Origin: Zygnema cylindricum
Lineage: Eukaryota > Streptophyta > Zygnematophyceae > Zygnematales > Zygnemataceae
Direction: 5' to 3'
Length of the DNA: 51,500 bases
Assembly: GCA_037447655.1 (NCBI GenBank)
Contig: JBBHKE010001389.1
Span: forward strand, 126,001-177,500
How positions within the stretch are numbered: position 1 is the first letter of the stretch; every line of letters begins with the position of its first letter. The notes under the pieces were generated by a model. That model saw only the letters and a list, made by a program, of their open reading frames with translations, was not told where the DNA came from and did not search any database. Below, one piece after another: positions 1 to 10,223 of the stretch. The translations under genes and the position numbers were made by a program.

Positions 1-746
1 ATGCTAAGTACGATGGTATGTGATAGATATATATTTTGTTTGCGTGACTAAAATTCATTTAACTAGAACTTTATACGGCGTACATAGATTCAGTTATATA
101 AAGTACGTCGTACGACGCTAATTCGAAACGGATACTAGGCATTTTATATCGACATCGGAACAAATGTCACGCAAGCATTTATTACGGCTAAGATTGCGTT
201 TGGCACAAAATCCAACGGCGCACATCATCGCCGAAATCCCGGAGTGGTCATTTTGGCGTTTTGTGACGTGGCATGACCTGGAGCCACGTGGAGAGATGAC
301 ATTCGGTCATAGGAATCCAAGGAATGTACGGACGAGTGAAAAGCGGACACGCGTCCACTTAATAGCCTTGTCGTACATAGGCCGTACAAAAGGTACATCG
401 GCAGTAGTACTTTTGTGTACGATACAGTAATCTGATTGGTCCGTACTTCAGTAGATAGGAGTTATTAGAGAGAATCAGGACTTAGAAAATTTAGGAAGAT
501 AGTCATCTCTCCCTTTGAGAGTTTGTACAAATTGGCATTTTTGCTACCTCATAACTTATCGCCTGGTTGGCCGTTTTCAATGATTCTTTTTGCTACGGAC
601 TCAGGGGAGTCCAGGCTACACAGGGGTGCAGTCAAATTGTCAGTTTGCCTTCTGAGGCAGAAGTGGTTGTGGCTTAAAGTGGGTTAGTTAAATACTATCT
701 AGAGGCTTCCTGTATTCTGTAGTCCAATGGAGGACACAGAATTGCA
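1..746 (+). repeat. 5' terminal repeat (partial) plus leader and first gag codons
   Basis: Direct repeat of 5379-6125. The first part is GTAC/CGTAC-rich and is expected to carry the element promoter. The true LTR 3' boundary is uncertain: the reverse-oriented relative at 29101-30055 stops at the equivalent of about position 708 (AGAGGCTTC), whereas the two copies of this element stay identical to 746. Confidence 0.85.
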
Positions 747-3528
747 GGTTATGGGCCCACCCTCTAGGGTGCCCACCTTCAATGGATCTGGGTTCATCTA
801 TTGGGAAGCCATGATGATGGGAGCGTTGTGTGAAAAACGATACTGGGGTATCGTCAGTGGACAAGTGAAACGTCCACCTTCGGGAACTCCACCAGGATTT
901 GGGGGAGTAAGGTTTTCTGCAACAACGGCTGCCTCAGCGGAGGAGGCAGATGATGGGGACAGCAGTGTGTCCGAAAAGGAGAAAGGGAAGGAGACACCCC
1001 TCACTCCTATTGCCACAGTATCGGGAACGGCGACCTTGAAGACCGTGGAGAACGATACTCAAATGTGGGAGGATGTAAACATGGCTGCCAAGAACTTCAT
1101 TTTGAGACACCTCACTCAAGGTTTGGCCACTCCTCATCTTCACATTTACAAGGCCAAGGAATTGTGGGAAAGCTTGGTGGAGATTTATAGAGCTGGAACT
1201 ATTCAGGAGCTCCAGTTGGCTGAGCAAAAACTATTGAGTTACACTTACAAAGGAGGAAAGATGTTAGATTACTGTAATGATCTTTCTTGTTTGTATATGG
1301 AAATGGAAAGTGCTGGGTGGACAGGTACAATGAAAATGAAAGTGAACACCCTTATCATGAAATTACCAGATGAGTTCGAAAACATAGTGTACCGAGTACA
1401 GGGAATGCCTGATAGTTCATGGAAATGGAACACAGTAGTCAGGATGATACTTGTGCAGGAAAACACAATGGAGATAAGGAGAGGAGGAAAGAGCATTCAA
1501 GCTCTAGCAGCAGGAGGGGACCGATGGGGGAAGGATCCGAAGAAACCTTATAGAGGGGAAAGAGATAATTCTGGGGGACAGAGCCCCCCAAAGGGTCTTT
1601 GTCATTTTTGCAAAAAGCCGGGACACTTTATTGCAGATTGTGTCAAGTTGTCGGAGCTGAGGCTCCAAGAAAACCGTGGAGGGGGTTCTTCCGGAGGGAA
1701 GAAAAAGGCACTTGTGGTTACAAAAGTTTCAGGAGAAACCGAGGATGAGTCATCTGAGGATGATGGGGAGCTCCTTCTTGACGAGAGTCTGAAGGAGAAG
1801 GAGATCCCTCGGAGGCAGAAGTGTGCCCTTGGAGCAATTCGGGAAGCTCCACAGGAAGGATGGATCATCGACTCAGGTGCATCCATGCATATGTGTCGTG
1901 ATAAAGAACTCTTCACTAAGCTACGAAAGATTCCTACTGTAGAGATAGAGTATGGGGATGGGAGAGTGGTTACTACAGATCTAGTGGGATCAGTAGATCT
2001 GAAAGTCCTAGTAGAGGGTAAGACCTCTATACTTACATTCTCAGATGTACTTTACATTCCTCAGCTGAGTAAAAATCTTGTCTCTACGTCTGTGTTAGAT
2101 GACAAAGAGTTTGATACCTTCACCAGAAAGGGAGTCTTTACAGCTAAGTATGGGAATGAAGTTTACTTCACAGCAGATAAGGGTAGCCAAGGAATGTTTA
2201 GGCTTAACTTGAGTAATGAAAAGAAGAATGCTTACTATGTTGGTGTTCCTAAGGTGATGATTTGGCATAAGCGGTTGGGACATGTGCATTTTGATAGGTT
2301 AAGGGAAATGAAAAAGCTTGGGGTAGTAGATGGCATTCAGTTTGGGGATAATGAAATGATGGATGATTGTAGTGGTTGTGCTCAAGGTAAGGCTCACAGA
2401 CTTCCCTTTCCTAAAGCCGCCACATATAGAGGTGAGAAAGTGTTAGATTTGGTCCACACAGATATTTGGGGACCTGCAAAAGTACCTTCGGTTGGAGGAA
2501 AGAGATTCATGATGACAATAACTGATGATTGGTCTAGATACTCTAGAGTCTACTTTCTGAAAAATAAGTCTGAAGCATCCACTTACTTCAAAGAATATAA
2601 AGCATGGAGTGAGAAATTGCATGAAACCCCTATTAAGAGGATAAGGAGTGATAATGGGGGGGAATATACCTCTAACCAGTTTGAGGAATATCTGAGAGAT
2701 GAGGGAGTGCAACACCAGAAAACCGTACCATATAACCAGGAACAAAATGGGGTAGCTGAGAGGTTGAATAGAACACTAGGAGATAGTGCATGCAGTATGT
2801 TGGCAGACAAGAAAATAGGAAAGAGATTTTGGGCAGAGGCAATGAACTGTGCCAACTACATTAAAAATAGAGTCCTTACCTCAGCTGTAAAGGGAGTGAC
2901 ACCATATGAGAGATGGGTTGGAAGGAAACCAGATATCTCACACCTTAAAGTATTTGGTAGCCAAGTTTACAGTCTTGACACGGATAGGAAAAACTGGAAA
3001 CTAGATGCTAAGGGAAAACCAGGATACTTTGTGGGATATGATGAGGATGTTAAGGGATATAGAGTCTATGACTTAGCAAAGAAAGATATCATTCTGGTCA
3101 AACACTTAGTTGTCATGGATGAAGGAAAGTCATTTGACCCCTTCAAATATACAAAGAAGATAAGAATCAGATTTGAGTCCGAAAGTGAGGAGAACTCGGT
3201 CGTCCCCGAAAGGGACATAGGTGACACCATGATTACAGGTTCAGGGGAGATCGAAGATACAGGAGACTCACCAGAAACCTCGCATACTCCCATGGACTTC
3301 GAGGAGATAGAAGAAGCGGGACAAGAACCGGTTTCCATGGACAGGGGAGCCGATGAGACAATAAGAAGAAATCCAAGACTTCCATCCATTCCAGCTTCGG
3401 AGTTTGAGGGAGGAAGGAGGAGCAGCAAAAGGATACAGGAAAAACAAGCTGCTCATAAGGTAACTAAGCTATCTCACCCAGATGAGCCTCAGTCTTACTT
3501 AGAGGCAGTGAATAGTCCAGAGAAATAA
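727..3528 (+). CDS. copia Gag-protease-integrase polyprotein, ends at an in-frame stop
   Basis: 933 codons from ATG 727 to TAA 3526. Seen in order: a UBN2/copia-type Gag region; a CCHC zinc knuckle C292-x2-C295-x4-H300-x4-C305; the aspartic protease motif DSGA at 382-385; a GAG-pre-integrase segment beginning near W513-H514; and an integrase core with D579 (HTDIWG), D642 (SDNGGEY) and E678 (GVAERLNRT), giving the canonical D-D-35-E spacing. The C-terminal part is acidic and Ser/Thr-rich. Copia elements normally encode one continuous Gag-Pol; here the stop falls exactly between integrase and RT, and the same frame continues with RT. It is a single lesion in an otherwise open frame, or less likely a leaky stop. 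The product would be a capsid and integration machinery without RT. Confidence 0.93.
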   Translation: MEDTELQVMGPPSRVPTFNGSGFIYWEAMMMGALCEKRYWGIVSGQVKRPPSGTPPGFGGVRFSATTAASAEEADDGDSSVSEKEKGKETPLTPIATVSGTATLKTVENDTQMWEDVNMAAKNFILRHLTQGLATPHLHIYKAKELWESLVEIYRAGTIQELQLAEQKLLSYTYKGGKMLDYCNDLSCLYMEMESAGWTGTMKMKVNTLIMKLPDEFENIVYRVQGMPDSSWKWNTVVRMILVQENTMEIRRGGKSIQALAAGGDRWGKDPKKPYRGERDNSGGQSPPKGLCHFCKKPGHFIADCVKLSELRLQENRGGGSSGGKKKALVVTKVSGETEDESSEDDGELLLDESLKEKEIPRRQKCALGAIREAPQEGWIIDSGASMHMCRDKELFTKLRKIPTVEIEYGDGRVVTTDLVGSVDLKVLVEGKTSILTFSDVLYIPQLSKNLVSTSVLDDKEFDTFTRKGVFTAKYGNEVYFTADKGSQGMFRLNLSNEKKNAYYVGVPKVMIWHKRLGHVHFDRLREMKKLGVVDGIQFGDNEMMDDCSGCAQGKAHRLPFPKAATYRGEKVLDLVHTDIWGPAKVPSVGGKRFMMTITDDWSRYSRVYFLKNKSEASTYFKEYKAWSEKLHETPIKRIRSDNGGEYTSNQFEEYLRDEGVQHQKTVPYNQEQNGVAERLNRTLGDSACSMLADKKIGKRFWAEAMNCANYIKNRVLTSAVKGVTPYERWVGRKPDISHLKVFGSQVYSLDTDRKNWKLDAKGKPGYFVGYDEDVKGYRVYDLAKKDIILVKHLVVMDEGKSFDPFKYTKKIRIRFESESEENSVVPERDIGDTMITGSGEIEDTGDSPETSHTPMDFEEIEEAGQEPVSMDRGADETIRRNPRLPSIPASEFEGGRRSSKRIQEKQAAHKVTKLSHPDEPQSYLEAVNSPEK

Positions 3529-5076
3529 AGATGGATTAGAGCCATAAATGATGAGATGGCTTCTATCATGGAAGCAAATACTTGGGAACTAGCGGATTGC
3601 CCTCCAGACAGAAAACCTATTGGATGTAAATGGGTATTTAAACTTAAAGAGAACCCAGATAATACAATTGAGAGGTATAAGGCTCGATTGGTAGCAAAGG
3701 GGTTCACCCAAAAAGAAGGGATTGACTACGAGGAGACCTTTGCTCCAGTTGTTCGGTTCCCATCGGTAAGGATTCTCCTTAGTCTGGCAGCAGCGAAAGA
3801 CATGGAAATTCACCAGATGGACATTAAGACTGCTTTTCTTAATGGTGAGTTAGAGGAAGAAATTTTTATGAGGCAACCCGAGGGGTTTGTGGAAGAAGGA
3901 GAAGAGAGCAAAGTGTGCAGGCTCATAAAATCCTTATATGGACTGAAACAGGCTCCGCGACAGTGGAATAAGAAACTAGATGAGTTTCTCACCGATCTGG
4001 GATACATTCGGATCAGCTCTGACCATTCTATCTATATGTTTGAAGATGAGAATGGTGTCATTTTTATTGCAATTTATGTGGATGATCTGCTTGTGTTAAG
4101 TAAGTCTTTGGAGAATATCAATAGGCTAAAGAAAGATCTTAGGGGCAGATTTGATATGAAGGATTTAGAGGAGGCAAAATATATCTTGGGGATCCAAATG
4201 GAGAGAGATAGGGGGAAGAAGATTATCAGACTTACTCAGAAAGAAGCAATAGGTAATATGCTTGAGAAATTCCAGATGGAAAATGCTAACAGTTGTACCA
4301 CTCCCATGGACTTGAAAAAAGTAAGTGATGGGAGTGTAGAAGGAGGATTGATGATCTTAGACGATCAGATGAGTCCAGAGGAGAGAGAGTTCATGAAGTC
4401 TATCCCTTATAGACAGGTCGTAGGAAGCTTAATCTATTTTATGAATTGTACCAGGCCGGACATAGCGGCGGCAGTTGGTGTACTCAGTAGGAGTCTTAAT
4501 GATCCTAGGAAGAGGGATTGGGAGGCAGCCAAGAGAGTCATGAGATATCTGGTGGGAACTAGAGAGTTATGGTTGCATTTGGGAGGGGAGTACACTGACA
4601 TCACTACTTGGAGTGATGCCAGTTATGGGGATGCACCTATGAGAAGATGCACTTCTGGATATGTTTTGTATGTGGGGGAAGGTGCTTGCTGTTGGAGCAG
4701 TAAGCAACAAAAGGTGGTTGCTCAGTCTACTATGGAGGCTGAGTATATGGCGTCTTGTTCTGCTGTAAAAGAACTAATGTGGGTGAAATCATTGTTACAA
4801 GAACTGGGATTTATGAAGGAGGGAGTGCATGAAATATTTTGCGATAACCAAGCTGCAATTGCAATTGCAGCCAATCCAAAACACCATTTCAAAGCAAAAC
4901 ATATGGACATAAGATTGAGCTTCGTAAGAGAAAAAGTTGAAAATAAAATTTTAAATCTTGTTTATAGACCTGATGAAGAAATGGTGGCTGACATGATGAC
5001 CAAACCTGTGCCCTCTCCTAAACTAAAATATTGTCGGGAAAAATGCGGGTTGAAAGAAAAGTTAAAATTAGACTAG
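3529..5076 (+). CDS. copia reverse transcriptase-RNase H, 3' part of the split polyprotein
   Basis: Same frame as the upstream gag-int frame, open from just after the TAA at 3526; the first internal ATG is at 3556. The RT begins with CKWVFKLKEN and carries the conserved segments IHQMDIKTAFLNGELEEEI and YVDD (residues 174-177 counted from 3556). The RNase H part has WSDASYGD, TMEAEY and FCDNQAAI, followed by the copia C-terminal VADMMTKPV. All expected catalytic acidic residues are visible. It ends at TAG 5074-5076, directly before the purine tract and the 3' LTR. Unless the stop is read through, this half lacks its own proper translation start, so the copy is probably not autonomous. Confidence 0.92.
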   Translation, partial: RWIRAINDEMASIMEANTWELADCPPDRKPIGCKWVFKLKENPDNTIERYKARLVAKGFTQKEGIDYEETFAPVVRFPSVRILLSLAAAKDMEIHQMDIKTAFLNGELEEEIFMRQPEGFVEEGEESKVCRLIKSLYGLKQAPRQWNKKLDEFLTDLGYIRISSDHSIYMFEDENGVIFIAIYVDDLLVLSKSLENINRLKKDLRGRFDMKDLEEAKYILGIQMERDRGKKIIRLTQKEAIGNMLEKFQMENANSCTTPMDLKKVSDGSVEGGLMILDDQMSPEEREFMKSIPYRQVVGSLIYFMNCTRPDIAAAVGVLSRSLNDPRKRDWEAAKRVMRYLVGTRELWLHLGGEYTDITTWSDASYGDAPMRRCTSGYVLYVGEGACCWSSKQQKVVAQSTMEAEYMASCSAVKELMWVKSLLQELGFMKEGVHEIFCDNQAAIAIAANPKHHFKAKHMDIRLSFVREKVENKILNLVYRPDEEMVADMMTKPVPSPKLKYCREKCGLKEKLKLD

Positions 5077-5089
5077 AAAATAAGGGGAG

Positions 5090-6125
5090 TGTTGAAAGTT
5101 ATAGATTTCTAGAGTATTTTCTAGGTTTAAATATGTCTTTATAAAAAGGAAAGAAAAAGACGGGCAGCCTGCCTCCACCTCCGCTCTCTAACTCCCATAC
5201 TTGTTGTAGTCACTGAAGGTAAGAGAGAGAGGTTGATCCATGGCTGCCTTAGTTCAACAGACAGCTATTTTTAGTAGGTTACTAAAAATATACTTGACGG
5301 ACCAGAGGTTGATCCCGGTACCTGCGGTTCGTCAAGTTGACCGGTAGCGGTCAGCTTTATCCTAATAGACTAGGACCAATGCTAAGTACGATGGTATGTG
5401 ATAGATATATATTTTTTTTGCGTGACTAAAATTCATTTAACTAGAACTTTATACGGCGTACATAGATTCAGTTATATAAAGTACGTCGTACGACGCTAAT
5501 TCGAAACGGATACTAGGCATTTTATATCGACATCGGAACAAATGTCACGCAAGCATTTATTACGGCTAAGATTGCGTTTGGCACAAAATCCAACGGCGCA
5601 CATCATCGCCGAAATCCCGGAGTGGTCATTTTGGCGTTTTGTGACGTGGCATGACCTGGAGCCACGTGGAGAGATGACATTCGGTCATAGGAATTCCAAG
5701 GAATGTACGGACGAGTGAAAAGCGGACACGCGTCCACTTAATAGCCTTGTCGTACATAGGCCGTACAAAAGGTACATCGGCAGTAGTACTTTTGTGTACG
5801 ATACAGTAATCTGATTGGTCCGTACTTCAGTAGATAGGAGTTATTAGAGAGAATCAGGACTTAGAAAATTTAGGAAGATAGTCATCTCTCCCTTTGAGAG
5901 TTTGTACAAATTGGCATTTTTGCTACCTCATAACTTATCGCCTGGTTGGCCGTTTTCAGTGATTCTTTTTGCTACGGACTCAGGGGAGTCCAGGCTACAC
6001 AGGGGTGCAGTCAAATTGTCAGTTTGCCTTCTGAGGCAGAAGTGGTTGTGGCTTAAAGTGGGTTAGTTAAATACTATCTAGAGGCTTCCTGTATTCTGTA
6101 GTCCAATGGAGGACACAGAATTGCA
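5090..6125 (+). repeat. 3' LTR of the copia element plus leader-like extension
   Basis: Starts TGTTGAAAG after the purine tract. It ends at GAATTGCA, where similarity to the 5' copy stops. The last about 40 bp repeat the gag leader and first gag codons, which is odd for an LTR. 5160-5260 has a diverged reverse-complement counterpart at about 29888-29990. Confidence 0.85.
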
Positions 6126-7358
6126 TAGCACGTAATCATAGACAAATTTGAAATAATATTTTATAGTTCTAAAACTATAATAAACAAAAAAATAAAATAC
6201 ATTGTAAAATCCGAGAATCAAACTTAAAAAAATAAAAAATGAAGAGACGAACAAAGCAGACTGAACCATCGATGTCTAATTCGTACGGATTTCAACTTTT
6301 TAACGAAAACTACGCAGTATACATCTTTTTCATACTTTTCGTAAAGTTAGTGTAAATTTAATTGTACGGACATGTACAAAAACGTACGGAAAGCGTAATC
6401 TTATAAGATCCTTAAAAATCTTAAAAAGTACGGAAATTTATAAAAAATATACGAAGTTGTATGAAAGTGTACCCTAAAAAACCTAATATTACGGAATACC
6501 TACGGTAGCCGTACTGAAAAATAAAGTATTGTACGGCTATGTACCTTGGAAACCTTAAGAAATCCCGTAAAATAACCCTAAAATGTACCAACATAGACGC
6601 ACACTGTACGTAATTGTAAAAATACTCTACGGGTACAAGGTAAGGTACTCATTTTATTTAATTTTCATCATCGTTTGATGCGTACGGTACGTTGCATTTG
6701 TTAGTTTATGTCGTGCGTAATATGCGCACGGGACATCTATGGATTGAACACATATGTCATACTACCGCCATTTACAGCCACCAAATTTATTTATACGGTT
6801 CGTACAATTATCGACGATAGTTATCGATGTCAGTGTTATCGCCGATAAATAACCGATTATCGGTTATTTATTGGCAATAACACCGATGACGATATATCGT
6901 ACCAATATATCTATTATCGGGTACCCGAAAAAAGGTCCATATCGGTTATCGACAAATCCTTACCGATACACAACACTACTAATCGCAGTCTCTCATCGTG
7001 TTTTTAGTAGAGTGAAGCACTGTAGCTATTTTTCTCCTCTCAAACGACAAACGCTAAAATGAATGGGGTGGATTCTGAGATTTTTTTGCTTACGTAAAAA
7101 ACATATTCGTTGAATACATCGTCGATTTGTATTATTTTGGTGTGCGATCGCTTACGATGTCGTTTCAGTAAAAGATAAACGCTCCGGTGACTTTGTCGTG
7201 ATTTTAGGGCTTCACTCATTGTATCTATATCAATATATGAGCTATATAACCCAACCAAGTTTCTCTACTCCATAATCATGCTCTGTGGTCCTAAACAAAA
7301 TAGTATGGTCCAGTCTATTTACAGACATGAGTACTCAATTGTATGAAAGAGTTTAGAT
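6126..7358. other. gene-free AT-rich spacer with dense GTAC words and a lone hAT-like terminus
   Basis: No credible coding frame. GTAC occurs about 15 times between 6281 and 6700. From about 6820 to 6978 the sequence resembles the subterminal part of the TAGTGTTGTGTATCGG family, rich in CGATA/TATCG words, and ends with the inverted terminus ...CAACACTA at 6978 followed by CTAATCGC. No matching left end was found, so it may lie upstream of the window. Confidence 0.5.
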
Positions 7359-7932
7359 CATAGTTCAAAAGTAGGCGTTTTTATGGTAGGCCTTTGGTAG
7401 GCGCACAAAGCTTGGCACAAAACTCGCGCAACGTAGGCATACTGTATGCGTGTGTGGTGTGCACACCCCTGTATGAGCGTATGAATCTGACGTATGCTCA
7501 TAGTACAGCGCACGCTGCCGGATGGAATTTTTTAGCGAACTGACGCGGCGTAGGATGACATTGCGCGGGGAAAAAAACCGGGAAAAAAAAAACCCGCGTA
7601 CGAATGTGACGATAGTCCTGTCGTAAATTATGTTATGGGCTTTTCATGTGATTTTATTAGATCGTTATTTCATCAACGACCGTAAAATCATCCAAATCTG
7701 ATGGTTTAAATAAAAAGTCGCTCGAAACTCACTGAAAAATATTTGTTTGTCCGTTTTTTTTTTTCAAAGTTTGTCACGACGTTTAATTCTCTATCAAACT
7801 ATGTGCAACTCAACCATGTTACTGTTTTATCTCATTTTGCGGCCAATACAATATGGGTCTTAAGGTAGTATTGTAAATTTACGTACAATAGGTATATTGT
7901 ATGGGTGTACTGTCACCTACTTTTGAACTATG
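7359..7932. mobile_element. small TIR element, CATAGTTCAAAAGTAGG family, copy 1
   Basis: Ends are the inverted repeats CATAGTTCAAAAGTAGG and CCTACTTTTGAACTATG. Flanks GTTTAGAT and GTTCATAT match at 6 of 8 positions, compatible with a decayed 8-bp target duplication. The interior shares blocks with the copy at 49395-49843, for example the GTTATGGGCTTTTCATGTGA region and the CAATATGGGTCTTAAGG segment. No transposase frame is present, so it is non-autonomous; a hAT-like origin is inferred from the 8-bp flanks. Confidence 0.7.
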
Positions 7933-9240
7933 GTTCATATACAATTTTTAGTTTTATACCGTCTATACTGGTACACCGTCAATTGCTATTAGAGTATATA
8001 ACGCCAATTCGGTGCCCTTTAAAAAAAAAAAAACCCGAAATACAATCCATAATTATATTTTTTCCATTATTCTAATTAGTTTTTTTTTTATATTAGCGTT
8101 AATAATGAAAGTACACTTCGATGGAAATAGTGTGGCGTACGGACATAATATTTATGTACGAAGTGGTACTTTTTGAATTACAAAGGCATAAAAAGACACT
8201 TAACATAAAACGCACACACGTGCAAGTGCACTGGAAGAAAGAGATGGAAACTCGTCGACAAAAATCACGTTCTCATATGTTCGTCCGTCGACCGTGTGAA
8301 CAGCGCGAAGGCGTACGAATTGTCAGATTTTGTACGAGTTCACATATTAATGTAGACATCGAAAAGGCAGGTATTTATTATTCAGGACAACCCAAATTAT
8401 AGTTAGGGATTAATTAGTATATATATTAAAAAAAAAAAATCCCCGATTAGTGTTAATAACTAGTGTTGTGTATCGGTAAGGATTTGCCGATAACCGATAT
8501 GGGCCTTTTTTTGGGGACCCGTTATCGCCGATAAGTAGCGGATAATATCGGCTACTTATCAGCGATAAGGCCGATAACGATAAACATCGGCGATAACTGT
8601 ACGGGTCGTACAGATAAATGTACGGTTGTACACTCATCTGTACGTCTTATTCCCGCGACGCGCCCTACTCACAACCCCTGAGGTACCTACCAATCAGATA
8701 ATTTGTACTAGCCGAAAGTACTGTAGCCGACATTAGATATGTACGGCTCTAGTACGGTTGCAATTAAAACGATGTACCTTTCACATCCGACGCCGTGGCT
8801 TTGTCCCTTTCTTTTTTGGGATCCATTGGAAATCTGCCACGTGTCAATCCGTGGACTTTTTTAGCAAAAGCCTCCAAAAAAGCCATTATGAGATGCCGGG
8901 GCTCACGCTGACCGTCCGCTCGTATTTTCTCATTGAAAGTCGTCCGTTCGATGCAGGCGGCGCGCATAATGTTTTTCATCCGTTGTACTTTGTGTCCGCC
9001 GTCTTTTTACCGTTCCATGATAATCAGTTTATCGGTACAATTCCGTACGTTCCCGTAAAATTCATGTTCAGTAAACCGCCCAAAAAGTACTACAAAGTGC
9101 AACGTATTTTTTCGTCAAATTCCGTCTATTTCCTGTAAAAAACCGTACATTTCTCGTAAATTTACCGTTCAATTTACTGGACAGAAAGGACTCCGGACAG
9201 AAAGTACAGAAAGTACAAATATATCGGGAGCGCTGACCGT

Positions 9241-10089
9241 CAGAGGTCGCAAACGGTCAACCAAAACCGTGACCGACCGTTAACCGACCGCCCGCGCCGG
9301 ATCCGGAACGGATTCGGCTGCCAAATTTTGGGGGTCGGGCGGTTACGGTCGGTTGACTCTCCAAGAAAAAAAAATCGGTCAGTTACGGTCGGACAAACAA
9401 AAATCAAAAAAAAAAGAAAAACTTGTACTTTTTTTTCCAACATTATTGTTCTTTGTACTTTTGGTATCGTGGAAGTACGTGGCAAATCTGACACGGTACT
9501 AACACAATTCATTTCGCGAATCTTACAAAAAGATAATCCAACATTCATGTACTTTGTACTCTTTGGCATCGTGGAAGTACGTGACATCATGATTAGCGTC
9601 GCAAATCTGACACGGTACTGTAGTAAGCTATTTATTTCGCAAATCAAAGGGAACGCGACAAAGCGTCGCAAATCTGACACGGTAGTACACTATTCATTTC
9701 GAAAATCTTAGGGAACGCGACAAAGCGTCGCAAATCTGACACGGTAGTACAGTATTCATTTCGCAAATCTTAGGCAACGCGACAAAGCGTCGCAAATCTA
9801 ACACAGTAGTACACTATTCATTTCGCAAATCTTAGGGAACGCGACAAATTGTAATTATTGGCTTATTCCGTCGTACATTGATTAATTTTGTACTTTTTCG
9901 GTTACGGGCGGGCACGGTTAGTCGCGGGAAATTGAGTTTCGGTTATTTTTTTTTTTCGTAAACGACGGTCGGTTAACGGTTAACAATTTTGGAGCGTGAC
10001 AAATCTCGGTCGGGCGTCGGTTACTCAGATTTTGAAAAAAAAAATCGGTCTGTTTCGGGTATGATTTTTTTTGACTTTTGCGACCTCTG
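9241..10089. mobile_element. second hAT-like non-autonomous element, TIR CAGAGGTCGCAAA, TSD CTGACCGT
   Basis: Starts CAGAGGTCGCAAA and ends with TTGCGACCTCTG, the inverted sequence. The 8-bp flanks CTGACCGT are identical at 9233-9240 and 10090-10097. The subterminal zones contain repeated GGTCGGTTA-type motifs in inverted orientation (9241-9395 and 9900-10060). It is nested in the 8461-10162 element and carries the 9599-9848 tandem array. Non-autonomous. Confidence 0.8.
9599..9848 (+). repeat. 62-67 bp tandem array, about 4 units
   Basis: Units start with TCGCAAATCTGACACGG at 9599, 9666, 9728 and 9790 and end with GGGAACGCGACAAAGCG-like sequence. A looser related copy begins near 9480, preceded by duplicated TCGTGGAAGTACGTG segments. 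Lies inside the nested hAT-like element. Confidence 0.85.
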
Positions 10090-10223
10090 CTGACCGTTCG
10101 ATAACCGATAACTATCGGTATCGGTGTTATCGCGATAAGTTTTTTACCGATACACAACACTATTAATAACACTATTTTTTTTTTACGCTATTTATTCCTT
10201 TACTCTAATAGCGATTGTCGGTG

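Larger units (their letters stand above)
1..6125 (+). mobile_element. Ty1/copia LTR retrotransposon, 5' LTR truncated by window start
   Basis: Positions 1-746 recur at 5379-6125 with three differences (one G/T, one inserted T, one A/G), giving about 99.6% identity. The 3' repeat starts at 5090 (TGTTGAAAG), right after a purine-rich tract (5077-5089) and the pol stop at 5074. The window therefore opens about 290 bp into the 5' repeat. Between the repeats lies gag-PR-IN-RT-RH in copia order, with integrase before RT. The shared segment runs past the gag ATG (727) to GAATTGCA, so either the LTR contains the gag start or the 3' copy carries leader from a tandem element. I found no convincing tRNA-Met primer site. 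The near-identical repeats mean recent insertion; the target-site duplication cannot be checked because the left end is outside the window. Confidence 0.93.
8461..10162. mobile_element. hAT-like non-autonomous element, TAGTGTTGTGTATCGG family, TSD TTAATAAC
   Basis: Begins TAGTGTTGTGTATCGGTAA and ends with the inverted sequence TTACCGATACACAACACTA. Perfect 8-bp direct repeats TTAATAAC flank it (8453-8460 and 10163-10170). Subterminal regions are full of short palindromic TATCGATA/CGATAACCG-type words. Eight-bp duplications with about 17-bp TIRs point to the hAT superfamily; no transposase is encoded. A second element (9241-10089) sits inside. Its right terminus is the reverse complement of the left terminus of the copy at 16614-17122, so the two belong to one family in opposite orientation. 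Confidence 0.85.
7974..10223. mobile_element. TA-flanked MITE-like element (CACCG family) interrupted by hAT-like insertion
   Basis: The left end at 7974 is CACCGTCAATTGCTATTAG preceded by TA; the right end at 10223 is the inverted CTAATAGCGATTGTCGGTG followed by TA. The two termini match at about 21 of 23 positions. Removing the insertion 8461-10162 and one TSD copy leaves roughly 540 bp. Its right terminus resembles the solo right end at 22868. The short frame at 8121-8402 has no recognisable content. Confidence 0.65.

Noticed and set aside
6971-6978. CACTA/En-Spm ends suggested by the CACTA string in CAACACTA
   Set aside because: Elements with these ends have 8-bp duplications and start TAGTGTTG; CACTA elements duplicate 3 bp and start with CACTA.
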